Source of the DNA: UBA7672 sp963738625
GTDB taxonomy: Bacteria; Pseudomonadota; Alphaproteobacteria; Caulobacterales; Hyphomonadaceae
Direction of reading: 5' to 3'
Assembly (NCBI GenBank): GCA_963738625.1
Contig: CAVTXH010000002.1
Span: forward strand, 434,001 to 498,000
DNA length: 64,000 bases
The notes under the pieces are model-generated. The model was not told the DNA's origin and did no database searches. It saw only the letters and a program-made list of their open reading frames with translations. Shown here piece after piece: positions 55,371-64,000 of the stretch; position 1 is the stretch's first letter; every line of letters begins with the position of its first letter. The translations under genes were made by a program, and so were the position numbers.

Positions 55371-56098
55371 TGGAAGCGGTGGCGATCTCGTCGAAAGCGC
55401 CCGTGCTGTCGCTGGGCAATGTAACGCGCAGCTATCGGTCGGGTGACCGTACGCTGGAGGTTCTGCGCGGCGTCGATCTCGAGCTACGGCCGGGGGAGGT
55501 GACCGGGCTGGTCGGGCCGTCGGGTTCGGGCAAGTCGACGCTGCTGCACGTGGCAGGGCTGCTGGAAAAGCCGGATTCCGGAACGGTGGAAATCAACGGC
55601 AGGGATGCGCTCAAGATGAGCGACCGCGATCGCACGATGGCGCGCCGCCTGCAACTTGGCTTCGTCTATCAGTTCCACCACCTGCTGCCGGAACTCAATG
55701 CCGTCGACAATGTGGCGGCGCCGCTGATGATCAACGGCATGTCCCGCTCCAAGGCCCGCAAGCGCGGCCAGGAGCTGTTGCGCCTGATGGGCCTCAAGGA
55801 GCGCGACCACCACAGGCCGGGCCAGCTATCCGGCGGCGAACAGCAGCGGGTCGCGATCGCTCGCTCGCTCGCCAACCGGCCCAAGGTGCTGATCGCGGAC
55901 GAACCCACAGGAAACCTCGATCCCGGCACGTCCATGGTGGTTTTCCAGAGCCTTTTCGACATCGCCCGGCAGGAAGGGGTGGCCGTCCTCGTCGCCACCC
56001 ATAATCTCGAGCTGACGACCTATATGGACCGCGTCCTGGCCCTGCATGAAGGCCGGCTGTCGATTGCGCCCCCGCGCGGCGGCGGCGACTCGGTCTAG
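55367..56098 (+). CDS. lolD: Lipoprotein-releasing ABC transporter ATP-binding protein LolD
   Basis: LolD powers the Lol exporter. The 243 residues (242 if the second ATG at 55370 is used) show Walker A GPSGSGKSTLL, the Q-loop in FVYQFHHLLPELNAVDNV, the signature LSGGEQQRVAIARSL, and Walker B VLIADEPTGNLD. HNLELTTYMDRVL holds the switch histidine. The start overlaps the permease stop (ATGATG), so the two are translationally coupled. dnaE starts 41 bp later. Confidence 0.96.
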   Translation: MMEAVAISSKAPVLSLGNVTRSYRSGDRTLEVLRGVDLELRPGEVTGLVGPSGSGKSTLLHVAGLLEKPDSGTVEINGRDALKMSDRDRTMARRLQLGFVYQFHHLLPELNAVDNVAAPLMINGMSRSKARKRGQELLRLMGLKERDHHRPGQLSGGEQQRVAIARSLANRPKVLIADEPTGNLDPGTSMVVFQSLFDIARQEGVAVLVATHNLELTTYMDRVLALHEGRLSIAPPRGGGDSV

Positions 56099-56139
56099 GG
56101 TCGAAACGAGCCTTTCGAGGCTGCTACAAGAGTGGAAGC

Positions 56140-59100
56140 ATGACCGCGGAAACGCCCCGTTTCATCCATCTGCGCGTGCGCACGGCATTGTCGCTGCTGC
56201 AAAGCATGATCCGCCCCAAGGATCTGGCGAAGTGGGCGGCATCCACAGGCGCGCCCGCTGTGGGCGTGACGGACGACAACCTGTTCGCAGCGCTGGAGCT
56301 GGCCGAGAGTCTCAGCGACGCAGGGGTGCAGGCGATCACGGGGCTGACGCTGGACGTGATCGAGCCCAGCGTCACGGGCGAGCAGGGCAAGCTGGCGCTG
56401 CTGGCCCAGAACGAGGCTGGCTATCGCAACCTGATGGAGCTGTCCTCGGCTTCGTTCGTGGCGCCGGCTGGCAATGGCCGTGAGGTCACGTTTGCCGACG
56501 TGCTGAAGCATGCCGACGGGCTGATCTGCCTGACCGGCGGCCATGGTGGATTGTTCAACCGCCGCGCCGGCGCCGGCCGTACGGAAGAGGTTCGAGCGGG
56601 GCTGGAGAAGCTGGCCGAGGCATTCGGCGACCGGCTTTATGTCGAGCTGCAGCGCCATGGGCGGCCGGAGGAAGCGGCCGCCGAGGGTATGCTGATCGAG
56701 CTGGCTTACGCGATGAATCTGCCCCTGGTGGCGACTTGCGACGCGCGGTTCACCAAGCCTGAACAGCACGCAACCCATGACGTGCTGCTCTGCATCGCCA
56801 ACTCGACCTATGTCAGTCAGGCGGATCGCCCGCGCGCCTCGCCGCAACAGTATCTGAAGTCGCCGGCGGAAATGATTGCGACGTTCGCTGACCTACCCGA
56901 AGCGCTGGCTTCGACGGTAGAGATCGCGCGCCGCTGCGCCTTCCGGCCGAGGAAAGCGAAACCGATCCTGCCGCCTTTCGACACCAAGCGCGGACGCGAC
57001 GAGGCGGCAGAACTGACGGCGCAGGCCAAAGCCGGCTTGAAGGAGCGTTTGAAGCAGGTAAGGCCTGCGGCTGAGGTGAAGGTCTACGAGGACCGCCTCG
57101 CCTATGAGCTGGGCGTCATCGAGAAGATGGGTTTCCCCGGCTACTTCCTCATCGTCGCCGACTTCATCAAATGGGCGAAGGCGCACGGCATTCCGGTGGG
57201 GCCCGGCCGGGGTTCGGGCGCCGGTTCGGTTGTCGCCTGGTCGCTGACCATCACCGATCTCGACCCCATTCGCTTCGGCCTGCTGTTCGAGAGATTCCTC
57301 AATCCCGAACGCGTCTCGATGCCCGACTTCGATGTCGACTTCTGCCAAGAACGGCGCGGTGAAGTGATCGAATACGTCCGCGAGAAGTACGGCCCCGACC
57401 GTGTGGCGCAGATCATCACGTTTGGCACCCTGCAGGCGCGCGCCGTGCTGCGTGATGTCGGGCGCGTGCTGCAGCTGCCATTCCATCAGGTCGACAAGCT
57501 CGCCAAGCTCGTTCCGTTTAATCCGGCCAACCCGCCTACGCTGGCTGAGTCGCTTGAGATGGAGCCCAAACTCGAGGAGGCGATCGAGGAAGACGAAGCG
57601 GTTGCCGCACTTTTCGAGACGGCCCAGCAACTCGAAGGCTTGTACCGCAACGCCTCCACCCACGCGGCGGGTATTGTCATCGGGGACCGGCCGCTGGTTG
57701 AGCTGGTCGGCCTCTACCGCGATCCGAAATCGGATATTCCGGCCACCCAATTCAACATGAAATGGGCCGAGGCGGCCGGGCTCGTGAAGTTCGACTTCCT
57801 CGGCCTCAAGACCCTTACGGTGATCGACCGCGCGGTCGGGCTGATCCGCAAGAAGGGCGTCGAGATCGATATCCACAAGCTGCCCCTGGACGACAAGCCG
57901 ACCTACGAAATGCTCCAGCGCGGCGAAGTGGTTGGCGTGTTCCAGGTTGAAAGCCAGGGCATGCGCCGGGCGCTGGTCGACATGATTCCCGACCGGTTCG
58001 AGGACCTGATCGTGCTCGTGGCGCTCTATCGCCCCGGCCCGATGGCGAACATCCCCACCTATTGCAACCGCAAGAAGGGATTCGAGGAGGTCAACTACTT
58101 TACCGACGCGCTGACGCCATGGCTGAAGCCGATCCTGGAGCCGACCTTTGGCATCATCACCTACCAGGAGCAGGTGATGCAGATCGCGCGCGACCTTGCC
58201 GGCTACTCGTTCGGCGAAGCCGACCTGTTACGCCGCGCCATGGGCAAGAAGATCCGCGCCGAGATGGACAAGCAGCGCGTGCGTTTCATGGAAGGCGCGC
58301 AAGAGAAGGGCATCTCAGAAGCCGATGCGCACCAGACATTCGAAGCCTGCGCCAAGTTCGCCGACTACGGATTCAACAAGTCCCACTCCGCGCCCTACGC
58401 GCTGCTGACCTACCAGACCGCCTGGCTCAAGGCGAACCATCCGGTCGAATTCCTTACCGCCTCGATGAGCCTCGACGCCGGCAACACCGACAAGTTGGCC
58501 GTGTTCTTCCAGGAAGCCCGGCGCATGGGCGTCGAGGTGCGCCCGCCGGACATCAACGCTTCGGGCGCCGACTTCACCGTGGAGGAGGGGGCAGTGCGCT
58601 ATGCGCTCGGCGCCATCAAGGGCGTCGGCAAACCTGCGATGCTGTCCGTGGAAACGGCGCGCAGGGACGGCCTGTTCAAGGACCTGCAGGACTTCTCGGA
58701 GCGTATCGACGCGCGGCTGGTCAATCGCCGCTGCTTCGAGGCTCTCGCCAAGGCGGGCGCGTTTCATCCCGTCGAACCCAATCGCGCCAAGGCGTTCGCT
58801 AGCGCCGGCGTGCTGTCGGCCATTGCGTCGGCGGCTGAGGAACAGCGCAACTCGAACCAATCGAGCTTGTTCGACGACCAGCCCAAGCAGCGCCTTCGGC
58901 TGCCTGTGGCTTCCGCCTGGGGCGAGTCTGACCGGCTGGACAACGAGCTCGCCAGCATCGGCTTCTTCCTGTCGGGCCACCCGCTCGACGACCTGCTCAA
59001 CGGCGGCATGCGGAGCCGGATCACGCTGGCGGCTGAACGCGAAGTCGTCGGCGCTGATAGGCAGATGCTCGAAATGATCGGCGTTGTGCGCGCCCGGGTC

Positions 59101-59562
59101 GAGAAGCCGTCCAAGGCCGGCGGCAAATTCGCCATCGTCACCCTGTCGGACCCGTCGGGCGAATACGAGCTGTTCGTCAACGGCGACCTGCTGGAAAACA
59201 CCCGTGACAAGCTGGAGGTCGGCGGTCGCGTCATCTGCCGTGTGAAAGTGCGCAAGGTGGATGAGGAGTTGCGCTTCTCGATGGATAGCGTGAAGGAGCT
59301 GAGCAAGGCTGCGATCGGCAATCACGAGGCGCTGCTCGTCCGGGTCAGCGCCGATGCGCCGCTGGACCGGATCGCCAAGGTGGCGCTGGGTCTTAGGAAG
59401 AGCCCCACCCAGAACGCGCTGGGCGAGATCCACATCGAGATCCCGGTTGAGGGAAAGGTCGTCACGATCGCTCTAGATGGCCGCTATCCGGTCGATTTCG
59501 GGGCCATGTCGGCGTTCAAGTCGGTGCCGGGCGTCGATCAGGTCCGTCCGGCCGCCGCGTAG
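56140..59562 (+). CDS. dnaE: DNA polymerase III subunit alpha
   Basis: DnaE is the replicative polymerase. The 1140-residue protein begins with a PHP domain (FIHLRVRTALSLLQSM, then VGVTDDNLFAALE) in which some metal ligands have changed, so no proofreading is expected from it. The catalytic aspartates are D398 and D400 in MPDFDVDF and D552 in FDFLGLKTL. GPGRGSGAGSVVAWSL and FADYGFNKSHSAPYAL are further signatures. A tandem HhH region and the OB domain (GGRVICRVKVRKVDEELRF) form the C-terminus. Confidence 0.97.
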   Translation: MTAETPRFIHLRVRTALSLLQSMIRPKDLAKWAASTGAPAVGVTDDNLFAALELAESLSDAGVQAITGLTLDVIEPSVTGEQGKLALLAQNEAGYRNLMELSSASFVAPAGNGREVTFADVLKHADGLICLTGGHGGLFNRRAGAGRTEEVRAGLEKLAEAFGDRLYVELQRHGRPEEAAAEGMLIELAYAMNLPLVATCDARFTKPEQHATHDVLLCIANSTYVSQADRPRASPQQYLKSPAEMIATFADLPEALASTVEIARRCAFRPRKAKPILPPFDTKRGRDEAAELTAQAKAGLKERLKQVRPAAEVKVYEDRLAYELGVIEKMGFPGYFLIVADFIKWAKAHGIPVGPGRGSGAGSVVAWSLTITDLDPIRFGLLFERFLNPERVSMPDFDVDFCQERRGEVIEYVREKYGPDRVAQIITFGTLQARAVLRDVGRVLQLPFHQVDKLAKLVPFNPANPPTLAESLEMEPKLEEAIEEDEAVAALFETAQQLEGLYRNASTHAAGIVIGDRPLVELVGLYRDPKSDIPATQFNMKWAEAAGLVKFDFLGLKTLTVIDRAVGLIRKKGVEIDIHKLPLDDKPTYEMLQRGEVVGVFQVESQGMRRALVDMIPDRFEDLIVLVALYRPGPMANIPTYCNRKKGFEEVNYFTDALTPWLKPILEPTFGIITYQEQVMQIARDLAGYSFGEADLLRRAMGKKIRAEMDKQRVRFMEGAQEKGISEADAHQTFEACAKFADYGFNKSHSAPYALLTYQTAWLKANHPVEFLTASMSLDAGNTDKLAVFFQEARRMGVEVRPPDINASGADFTVEEGAVRYALGAIKGVGKPAMLSVETARRDGLFKDLQDFSERIDARLVNRRCFEALAKAGAFHPVEPNRAKAFASAGVLSAIASAAEEQRNSNQSSLFDDQPKQRLRLPVASAWGESDRLDNELASIGFFLSGHPLDDLLNGGMRSRITLAAEREVVGADRQMLEMIGVVRARVEKPSKAGGKFAIVTLSDPSGEYELFVNGDLLENTRDKLEVGGRVICRVKVRKVDEELRFSMDSVKELSKAAIGNHEALLVRVSADAPLDRIAKVALGLRKSPTQNALGEIHIEIPVEGKVVTIALDGRYPVDFGAMSAFKSVPGVDQVRPAAA

Positions 59563-59600
59563 GCCCTGATTTTCAAGGGTTTCCCGGCGCCCCGGTCGGC

Positions 59601-59628
59601 TTGCGCCCTGTGAAAAACCGCGTATAAC
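59601..59628 (+). promoter_or_regulatory. Predicted promoter of rpsB
   Basis: TTGCGC (59601-59606) and TATAAC (59623-59628) are spaced by 16 bp and fit the housekeeping pattern. Transcription would start near 59635, leaving a leader of about 80 bases before the rpsB start at 59714. It lies in the 151-bp gap after dnaE. Confidence 0.55.
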
Positions 59629-59713
59629 CCGCGCCATTCCGACACGCGGACCCATTCCGGTGCGGGCGAAAGCTCGTTCTGTCCGCGGCGGCCAACCGGA
59701 TCAGGAGATACTC

Positions 59714-60493
59714 GTGGCGCTACCCGACTTTTCTATGCGTCAGCTGCTCGAAGCTGGCGTGCACTTCGGACACCAGGTCCACCGCTGGAACCCCAAAATG
59801 AAGGGGTTCATCTTCGGCGAACGTTCCGGCATCCACATCCTCGATCTCTCGCAGACCGTTCCGCTGCTTCACCAGGCGCTGGTGAAAGTGCGTGAGACAG
59901 CCGGCAAGGGCGGACGCGTGCTGTTCGTCGGCACCAAGCGCCAGGCGGCTGAAGCCGTCGCCGAGGCTGCTGGCCGCTGCGCCCAGTACTTCATGAACGA
60001 TCGCTGGCTCGGCGGCACGCTCACCAACTGGGCGACCGTTTCCAACTCGATCAAGCGCCTTCGCGAACTCGACGAGATGATCGAAGCGGGCGAATCGACC
60101 GGCCTCACGAAGAAGGAGCTGCTGCAGCTCCAGCGCGAGCAGGTGAAACTGCAGCGCGTGCTGGGCGGCATCCGTAACATGGGCGGCCTGCCGGACCTGA
60201 TGTTCGTGATCGACACCAACAAGGAAGCGATCGCCGTCAAGGAAGCCCGCAAGCTGGGCATCCCCGTTGTCGCGATCGTCGACACCAACTGCGACCCGCA
60301 GGAAGTCGACTTTCCGATCCCGGGCAATGACGACGCCGCCCGCGCCATCCAGCTCTACTGCAACCTGATAGCTGACGCCGTTCTCGACGGCCTGTCGGAG
60401 AGCTCTATGGCTCAGGGCAACGATCCGGGCGCGAGCGATGTCGTTCGTGAACCGGCGCTGGCTGCGACGGCGGACGCCGCCGCGCAGGCCTAG
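59714..60493 (+). CDS. rpsB: 30S ribosomal protein S2
   Basis: S2 is a late-assembling protein of the small ribosomal subunit. The 259 residues begin MALPDFSMRQLLEAGVHFGHQVHRWNPKMKGFIFGERSGIHILDLSQT, the S2 signature, and continue with RWLGGTLTNW and PDLMFVIDTNKEAIAVKEARKLGIPVVAIVDTNCDP. I chose the GTG at 59714, since aggag lies 7 bases before it; the frame extends 18 codons upstream. The tail is an Ala-rich extension. tsf follows. Confidence 0.97.
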   Translation: MALPDFSMRQLLEAGVHFGHQVHRWNPKMKGFIFGERSGIHILDLSQTVPLLHQALVKVRETAGKGGRVLFVGTKRQAAEAVAEAAGRCAQYFMNDRWLGGTLTNWATVSNSIKRLRELDEMIEAGESTGLTKKELLQLQREQVKLQRVLGGIRNMGGLPDLMFVIDTNKEAIAVKEARKLGIPVVAIVDTNCDPQEVDFPIPGNDDAARAIQLYCNLIADAVLDGLSESSMAQGNDPGASDVVREPALAATADAAAQA

Positions 60494-60632
60494 GGCCCGC
60501 CATTGGTTTGGACGCCGGCAATACCTATCTGCCTGCAGTCCGGCCAAGGCCGGGAATCGCGTAAAACTGGCCCGCTCCGCGTCCGAGACACGCTCTCCGG
60601 CCGCGGCGGGATGAAGAGTCCAGGAGGTTAAA

Positions 60633-61559
60633 ATGGCCGAGATCACTGCCGCGCTCGTGAAAGAGCTGCGCGAGAAGACCGGCGCAGGCATGATGGATTG
60701 CAAGAAGGCGCTGGCTGAGAACAACGGCGACATCGACGCCGCTGCGGACTGGCTGCGCGAGAAGGGCATCCTTAAAGCCGCCAAGAAAGCCGACCGCATC
60801 GCCGCGGAAGGCCTTGTCGGCGTCGCCACGTCCGGCAACACAGCTGCACTGGTTGAGGTCAACTCCGAGACCGACTTCGTTGCTCGCAATGACGGCTTCC
60901 AGAAAGCCGTTCGCGGCATTGCAGGCGTTGCGCTGAAGAACAGTGGCGACGTCACCAAAGTGGCTCACGCCGCCTCGCCGGATGGCGAAGGCACCGTCAA
61001 CGAGATGCTGCAGCGCCTCGTTGCTACGGTCGGCGAGAACATGACGCTCCGCCGTTCGGCTGCGCTTTCGGTTTCCGAAGGCGTCGTGGCGACCTACGTC
61101 CACAACACGGTGTCCGACGGCCTCGGCAAGATCGGCGTGCTGGTCGCGCTCGAGTCCTCGGGCGACAAGTCGCGCCTGACGGACCTCGGCCGCAAGATTG
61201 CGATGCACATCGCGGCGGCCAAGCCGCTGGCCGCGACGACGGCTGATCTCGATCCGGCAGTCGTCGAGAAAGAGCGTCAGATCCTGACCGCGCAGGCTGC
61301 CGAATCCGGCAAGCCGGCCAACGTCATAGAAAAGATGGTCGAGGGCCGCCTTCGTAAATTCTATCAGGAGTCCGTGCTCGTCGAGCAGGCTTTCGTGATG
61401 GACCCCGACACCACGGTCGGCAAGTTCATCGAGAAACATGCAACCGAGCTCAAGGTCCCTGTGAAACTCAAGGGTTTCGTGAAGTTCGAAGTGGGCGAAG
61501 GCATCGAGAAGGCTGCAAGCGATTTTGCAGCTGAAGTAGCCTCCTTCCAGAAGAAGTGA
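60633..61559 (+). CDS. tsf: Elongation factor Ts
   Basis: EF-Ts exchanges GDP for GTP on EF-Tu. The 308 residues start MAEITAALVKELREKTGAGMMDCKKALAENNGDIDAAADWLREKG, the UBA-like N-terminal domain. The core follows with ALVEVNSETDFVARND and the TDFV motif that touches EF-Tu. VEGRLRKFYQESVLVEQAFVMD is the C-terminal signature. A strong ribosome site (aggagg) precedes the ATG, 139 bp after rpsB. Confidence 0.97.
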   Translation: MAEITAALVKELREKTGAGMMDCKKALAENNGDIDAAADWLREKGILKAAKKADRIAAEGLVGVATSGNTAALVEVNSETDFVARNDGFQKAVRGIAGVALKNSGDVTKVAHAASPDGEGTVNEMLQRLVATVGENMTLRRSAALSVSEGVVATYVHNTVSDGLGKIGVLVALESSGDKSRLTDLGRKIAMHIAAAKPLAATTADLDPAVVEKERQILTAQAAESGKPANVIEKMVEGRLRKFYQESVLVEQAFVMDPDTTVGKFIEKHATELKVPVKLKGFVKFEVGEGIEKAASDFAAEVASFQKK

Positions 61560-61651
61560 CGGTTTAGGCTTTGCGGAGCCTAAGGATTCGTAGGTAGACT
61601 TTGGCGGCCCGGCGCACCCTGCGCGGGGCCGCCAGTTTGAAGGATGGCGCA

Positions 61652-62386
61652 ATGACGGGTCAGCATCCCCTCAAGTTCAAGCGCGTCCTGCTGAAGATTT
61701 CCGGCGAAGCGCTGATGGGAGAGCAGGGCTACGGCATCGACGTCAAAGCCTGCACCAACTACGCCGAGGAAGTTAAATCCGCCATCGAGCTGGGCTGCCA
61801 GATCTGCCTCGTCATAGGCGGCGGCAATATTTGGCGCGGCAAGTGGGGCGTCGATGCCGGCATGGAGCGTGCGCAGGCCGACCACATGGGCATGCTGGCG
61901 ACCGTGATGAACGCGCTGGTGATGCAGAACTCGCTCGAGAGCATCGGCGTGCCGACTCGCGTGCAGTCCGGAATTCCCATGCAGTCGATCTGCGAGCCTT
62001 TCATTCGCCGCCGCGCCATCCGCCACATGGAGAAGAACCGTGTGGTGATCTTCGCCGCCGGCACCGGCAACCCGTTTTTCACCACCGATACCGGCGCCGC
62101 GCTGCGCGCAGCCGAGATGAACTGCGACGCCATGCTGAAGGGCACGCAGGTCGATGGCGTCTACACGGCCGATCCGAAACTCGACTCGGCGGCGACACGC
62201 TTCGACACGCTCGACTACATGGAAGTGCTGTCGAAAGAGCTGAAGGTGATGGACGCCACCGCCATCAGCCTGCTCAAGGAAAACAAGATTCCGATCGTGG
62301 TGTTCCGCATCCGCGACAAGGGCGGCCTCGCCAGAGTGCTGACTGGTCAGGGCGTGTCGACCTTGATCGGCAACCGCAAGAAATAG
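61652..62386 (+). CDS. pyrH: UMP kinase
   Basis: PyrH phosphorylates UMP to UDP in pyrimidine synthesis. In its 244 residues, FKRVLLKISGEALMG is the first phosphate-binding strand and loop, and VIGGGNIWRG is the second. DHMGMLATVMNAL and FAAGTGNPFFTTDTGAALRAAEM form the UMP site. The ATG at 61652 gives the normal length; the open frame extends upstream by 17 codons. frr follows after 22 bp. Confidence 0.97.
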   Translation: MTGQHPLKFKRVLLKISGEALMGEQGYGIDVKACTNYAEEVKSAIELGCQICLVIGGGNIWRGKWGVDAGMERAQADHMGMLATVMNALVMQNSLESIGVPTRVQSGIPMQSICEPFIRRRAIRHMEKNRVVIFAAGTGNPFFTTDTGAALRAAEMNCDAMLKGTQVDGVYTADPKLDSAATRFDTLDYMEVLSKELKVMDATAISLLKENKIPIVVFRIRDKGGLARVLTGQGVSTLIGNRKK

Positions 62387-62408
62387 AACCAGAGAGAGGG
62401 AGCCCACG

Positions 62409-62965
62409 ATGGCGGAAACCTTCGATATCAAGGCGCTCGAGAAACGGATGGACGGCGCGCTGGCGGCGCTGAAGACCGAGTTCAGCGGCCTGCGCACGGG
62501 CCGCGCTTCGGTCCACCTGCTCGATACGATTCATGTCCAGGCTTACGGTTCGTCGATGCCGCTCAACCAGGTGGCGTCGGTCAACGCCGTCGATGCGCGC
62601 ATGCTCAGCGTCAGCGTGTGGGACAAAGGCCTTGTCGGCGCCACCGACCGCGCGATCCGCGAAGCGCCTCTGGGCCTGAACCCCATCACGGATGGCCAGA
62701 CCCTGCGCATCCCGATCCCGCCTCTTTCGGAAGAGCGCCGCAAGGAGCTGCAGAAGCTTGCCGGCCAGTTTGCAGAAAGCGCCCGCGTGGCCGTACGCAA
62801 CATTCGTCGCGACGGCAACGACCTGCTGAAGCGGCTGGAAAAGGCGCACGAGCTGAGCGAGGACCAGGTCAAGGGCCGCTCCAACGACATCCAGAAGATC
62901 ACCGACAAGCACGTGCAGATGATCGACGAAGCGCTGAAACACAAAGCCGAAGAGATCATGCAGGT

Positions 62966-62969
<4 letters not shown>
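62409..62969 (+). CDS. frr: Ribosome recycling factor
   Basis: RRF splits post-termination ribosomes together with EF-G. The 186 residues have the typical three-helix bundle pattern: KRMDGALAALKTEFSGLRTGRASVHLLD, VSVWDKGLVGATDRAIREAPLGLNP and RIPIPPLSEERRKELQKLAGQFAESARVAVRNIRRDGND. A good ribosome site (agagaggga) precedes it. uppS overlaps the end. Confidence 0.97.
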
Positions 62970-63718
<749 letters not shown>

Positions 63719-64000
63719 CGGGCAGCCACGCGGAAAGGGCGGCGGTCGGCGCGAGATCGTGCTCCGCGTCGTGACCGCTCTCATTCTTGCGCCCTTGGGC
63801 GCGTGGGCGTGCTGGGTCGGCGGCCTTCCGCTGATTGTGGCGACCGGCGCATGCGCCGTGCTTGCGTCCGGCGAATGGACGCGCATGGCGGCGCAGACTG
63901 ATGCGCTGTGGGCAAAGTTCCTGTTGCACATCGTGATGGCGGCAACGGCTGCGGGCGCGGTCTACATTGCGCCCGAGGGGATCGAGCTCGTCGCCCTCGT

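Noticed and set aside
59563..59600. Possible terminator after dnaE (ccct/aggg stem followed by ttt)
   Set aside because: The stem has only four pairs and the T-run only three bases, too weak to call.

Overview
This 64 kb window is GC-rich chromosomal DNA from an alphaproteobacterium. The evidence is the gene order (recG-sdhE-mfd; nuoA-N followed by birA-coaX-rnj-mce-DUF1467-proS-lolC-lolD-dnaE; rpsB-tsf-pyrH-frr-uppS-cdsA), a short proline-tRNA ligase, RNase J, and two direct-repeat GTTC-N7-GTTC LexA boxes of the alphaproteobacterial type. A Caulobacterales/Hyphomonadaceae-like lineage is plausible but cannot be proven from the sequence. There is no prophage, insertion sequence, CRISPR array or resistance island. 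The window is core chromosome with a few lineage-specific genes and small palindromic intergenic repeats.

Left part (1-29 kb, mixed strands): the 3' end of a squalene/phytoene synthase-family gene, a DUF6498 membrane protein, trmFO, two tandem paralogous exported proteins with a TonB-C-like C-terminus, a membrane protein, and uvrA with an SOS box. Next come an ArsR/SRPBCC/DUF4287 operon whose regulator looks leaderless, ssb with its own SOS box, an unknown protein, gyrA, coaD, two cyclophilins, a DUF3089 protein lacking its expected nucleophile, and DUF502. The section ends with recG (one-base frameshift near its start), sdhE, mfd, a short-chain dehydrogenase and an alpha-methylacyl-CoA racemase.

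Middle part (29-34 kb): a possible structured RNA, an M1-family metallopeptidase coupled to a DUF6702 protein, a lone GspN-like protein, and tRNA-Asp(GTC) just ahead of the respiratory operon.

Right part (34-64 kb, entirely + strand): the 14-gene NADH:quinone oxidoreductase operon nuoA-N, with an extra 75-codon two-helix membrane protein between nuoE and nuoF. It is followed by biotin ligase, type III pantothenate kinase, RNase J, methylmalonyl-CoA epimerase, DUF1467, prolyl-tRNA ligase, the LolC/D lipoprotein exporter and DNA polymerase III alpha. The translation and envelope cluster rpsB-tsf-pyrH-frr-uppS and the start of cdsA close the window.

I found no clear undescribed defence or biosynthetic system. 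The most worthwhile observations are the tandem TonB-C-like exported pair with an identically spaced cysteine pair, the structured intergenic RNA candidate near 29.2 kb, the leaderless ArsR promoter-operator, the extra nuo-operon membrane protein, the Ser-less DUF3089 protein, and the recG frameshift.
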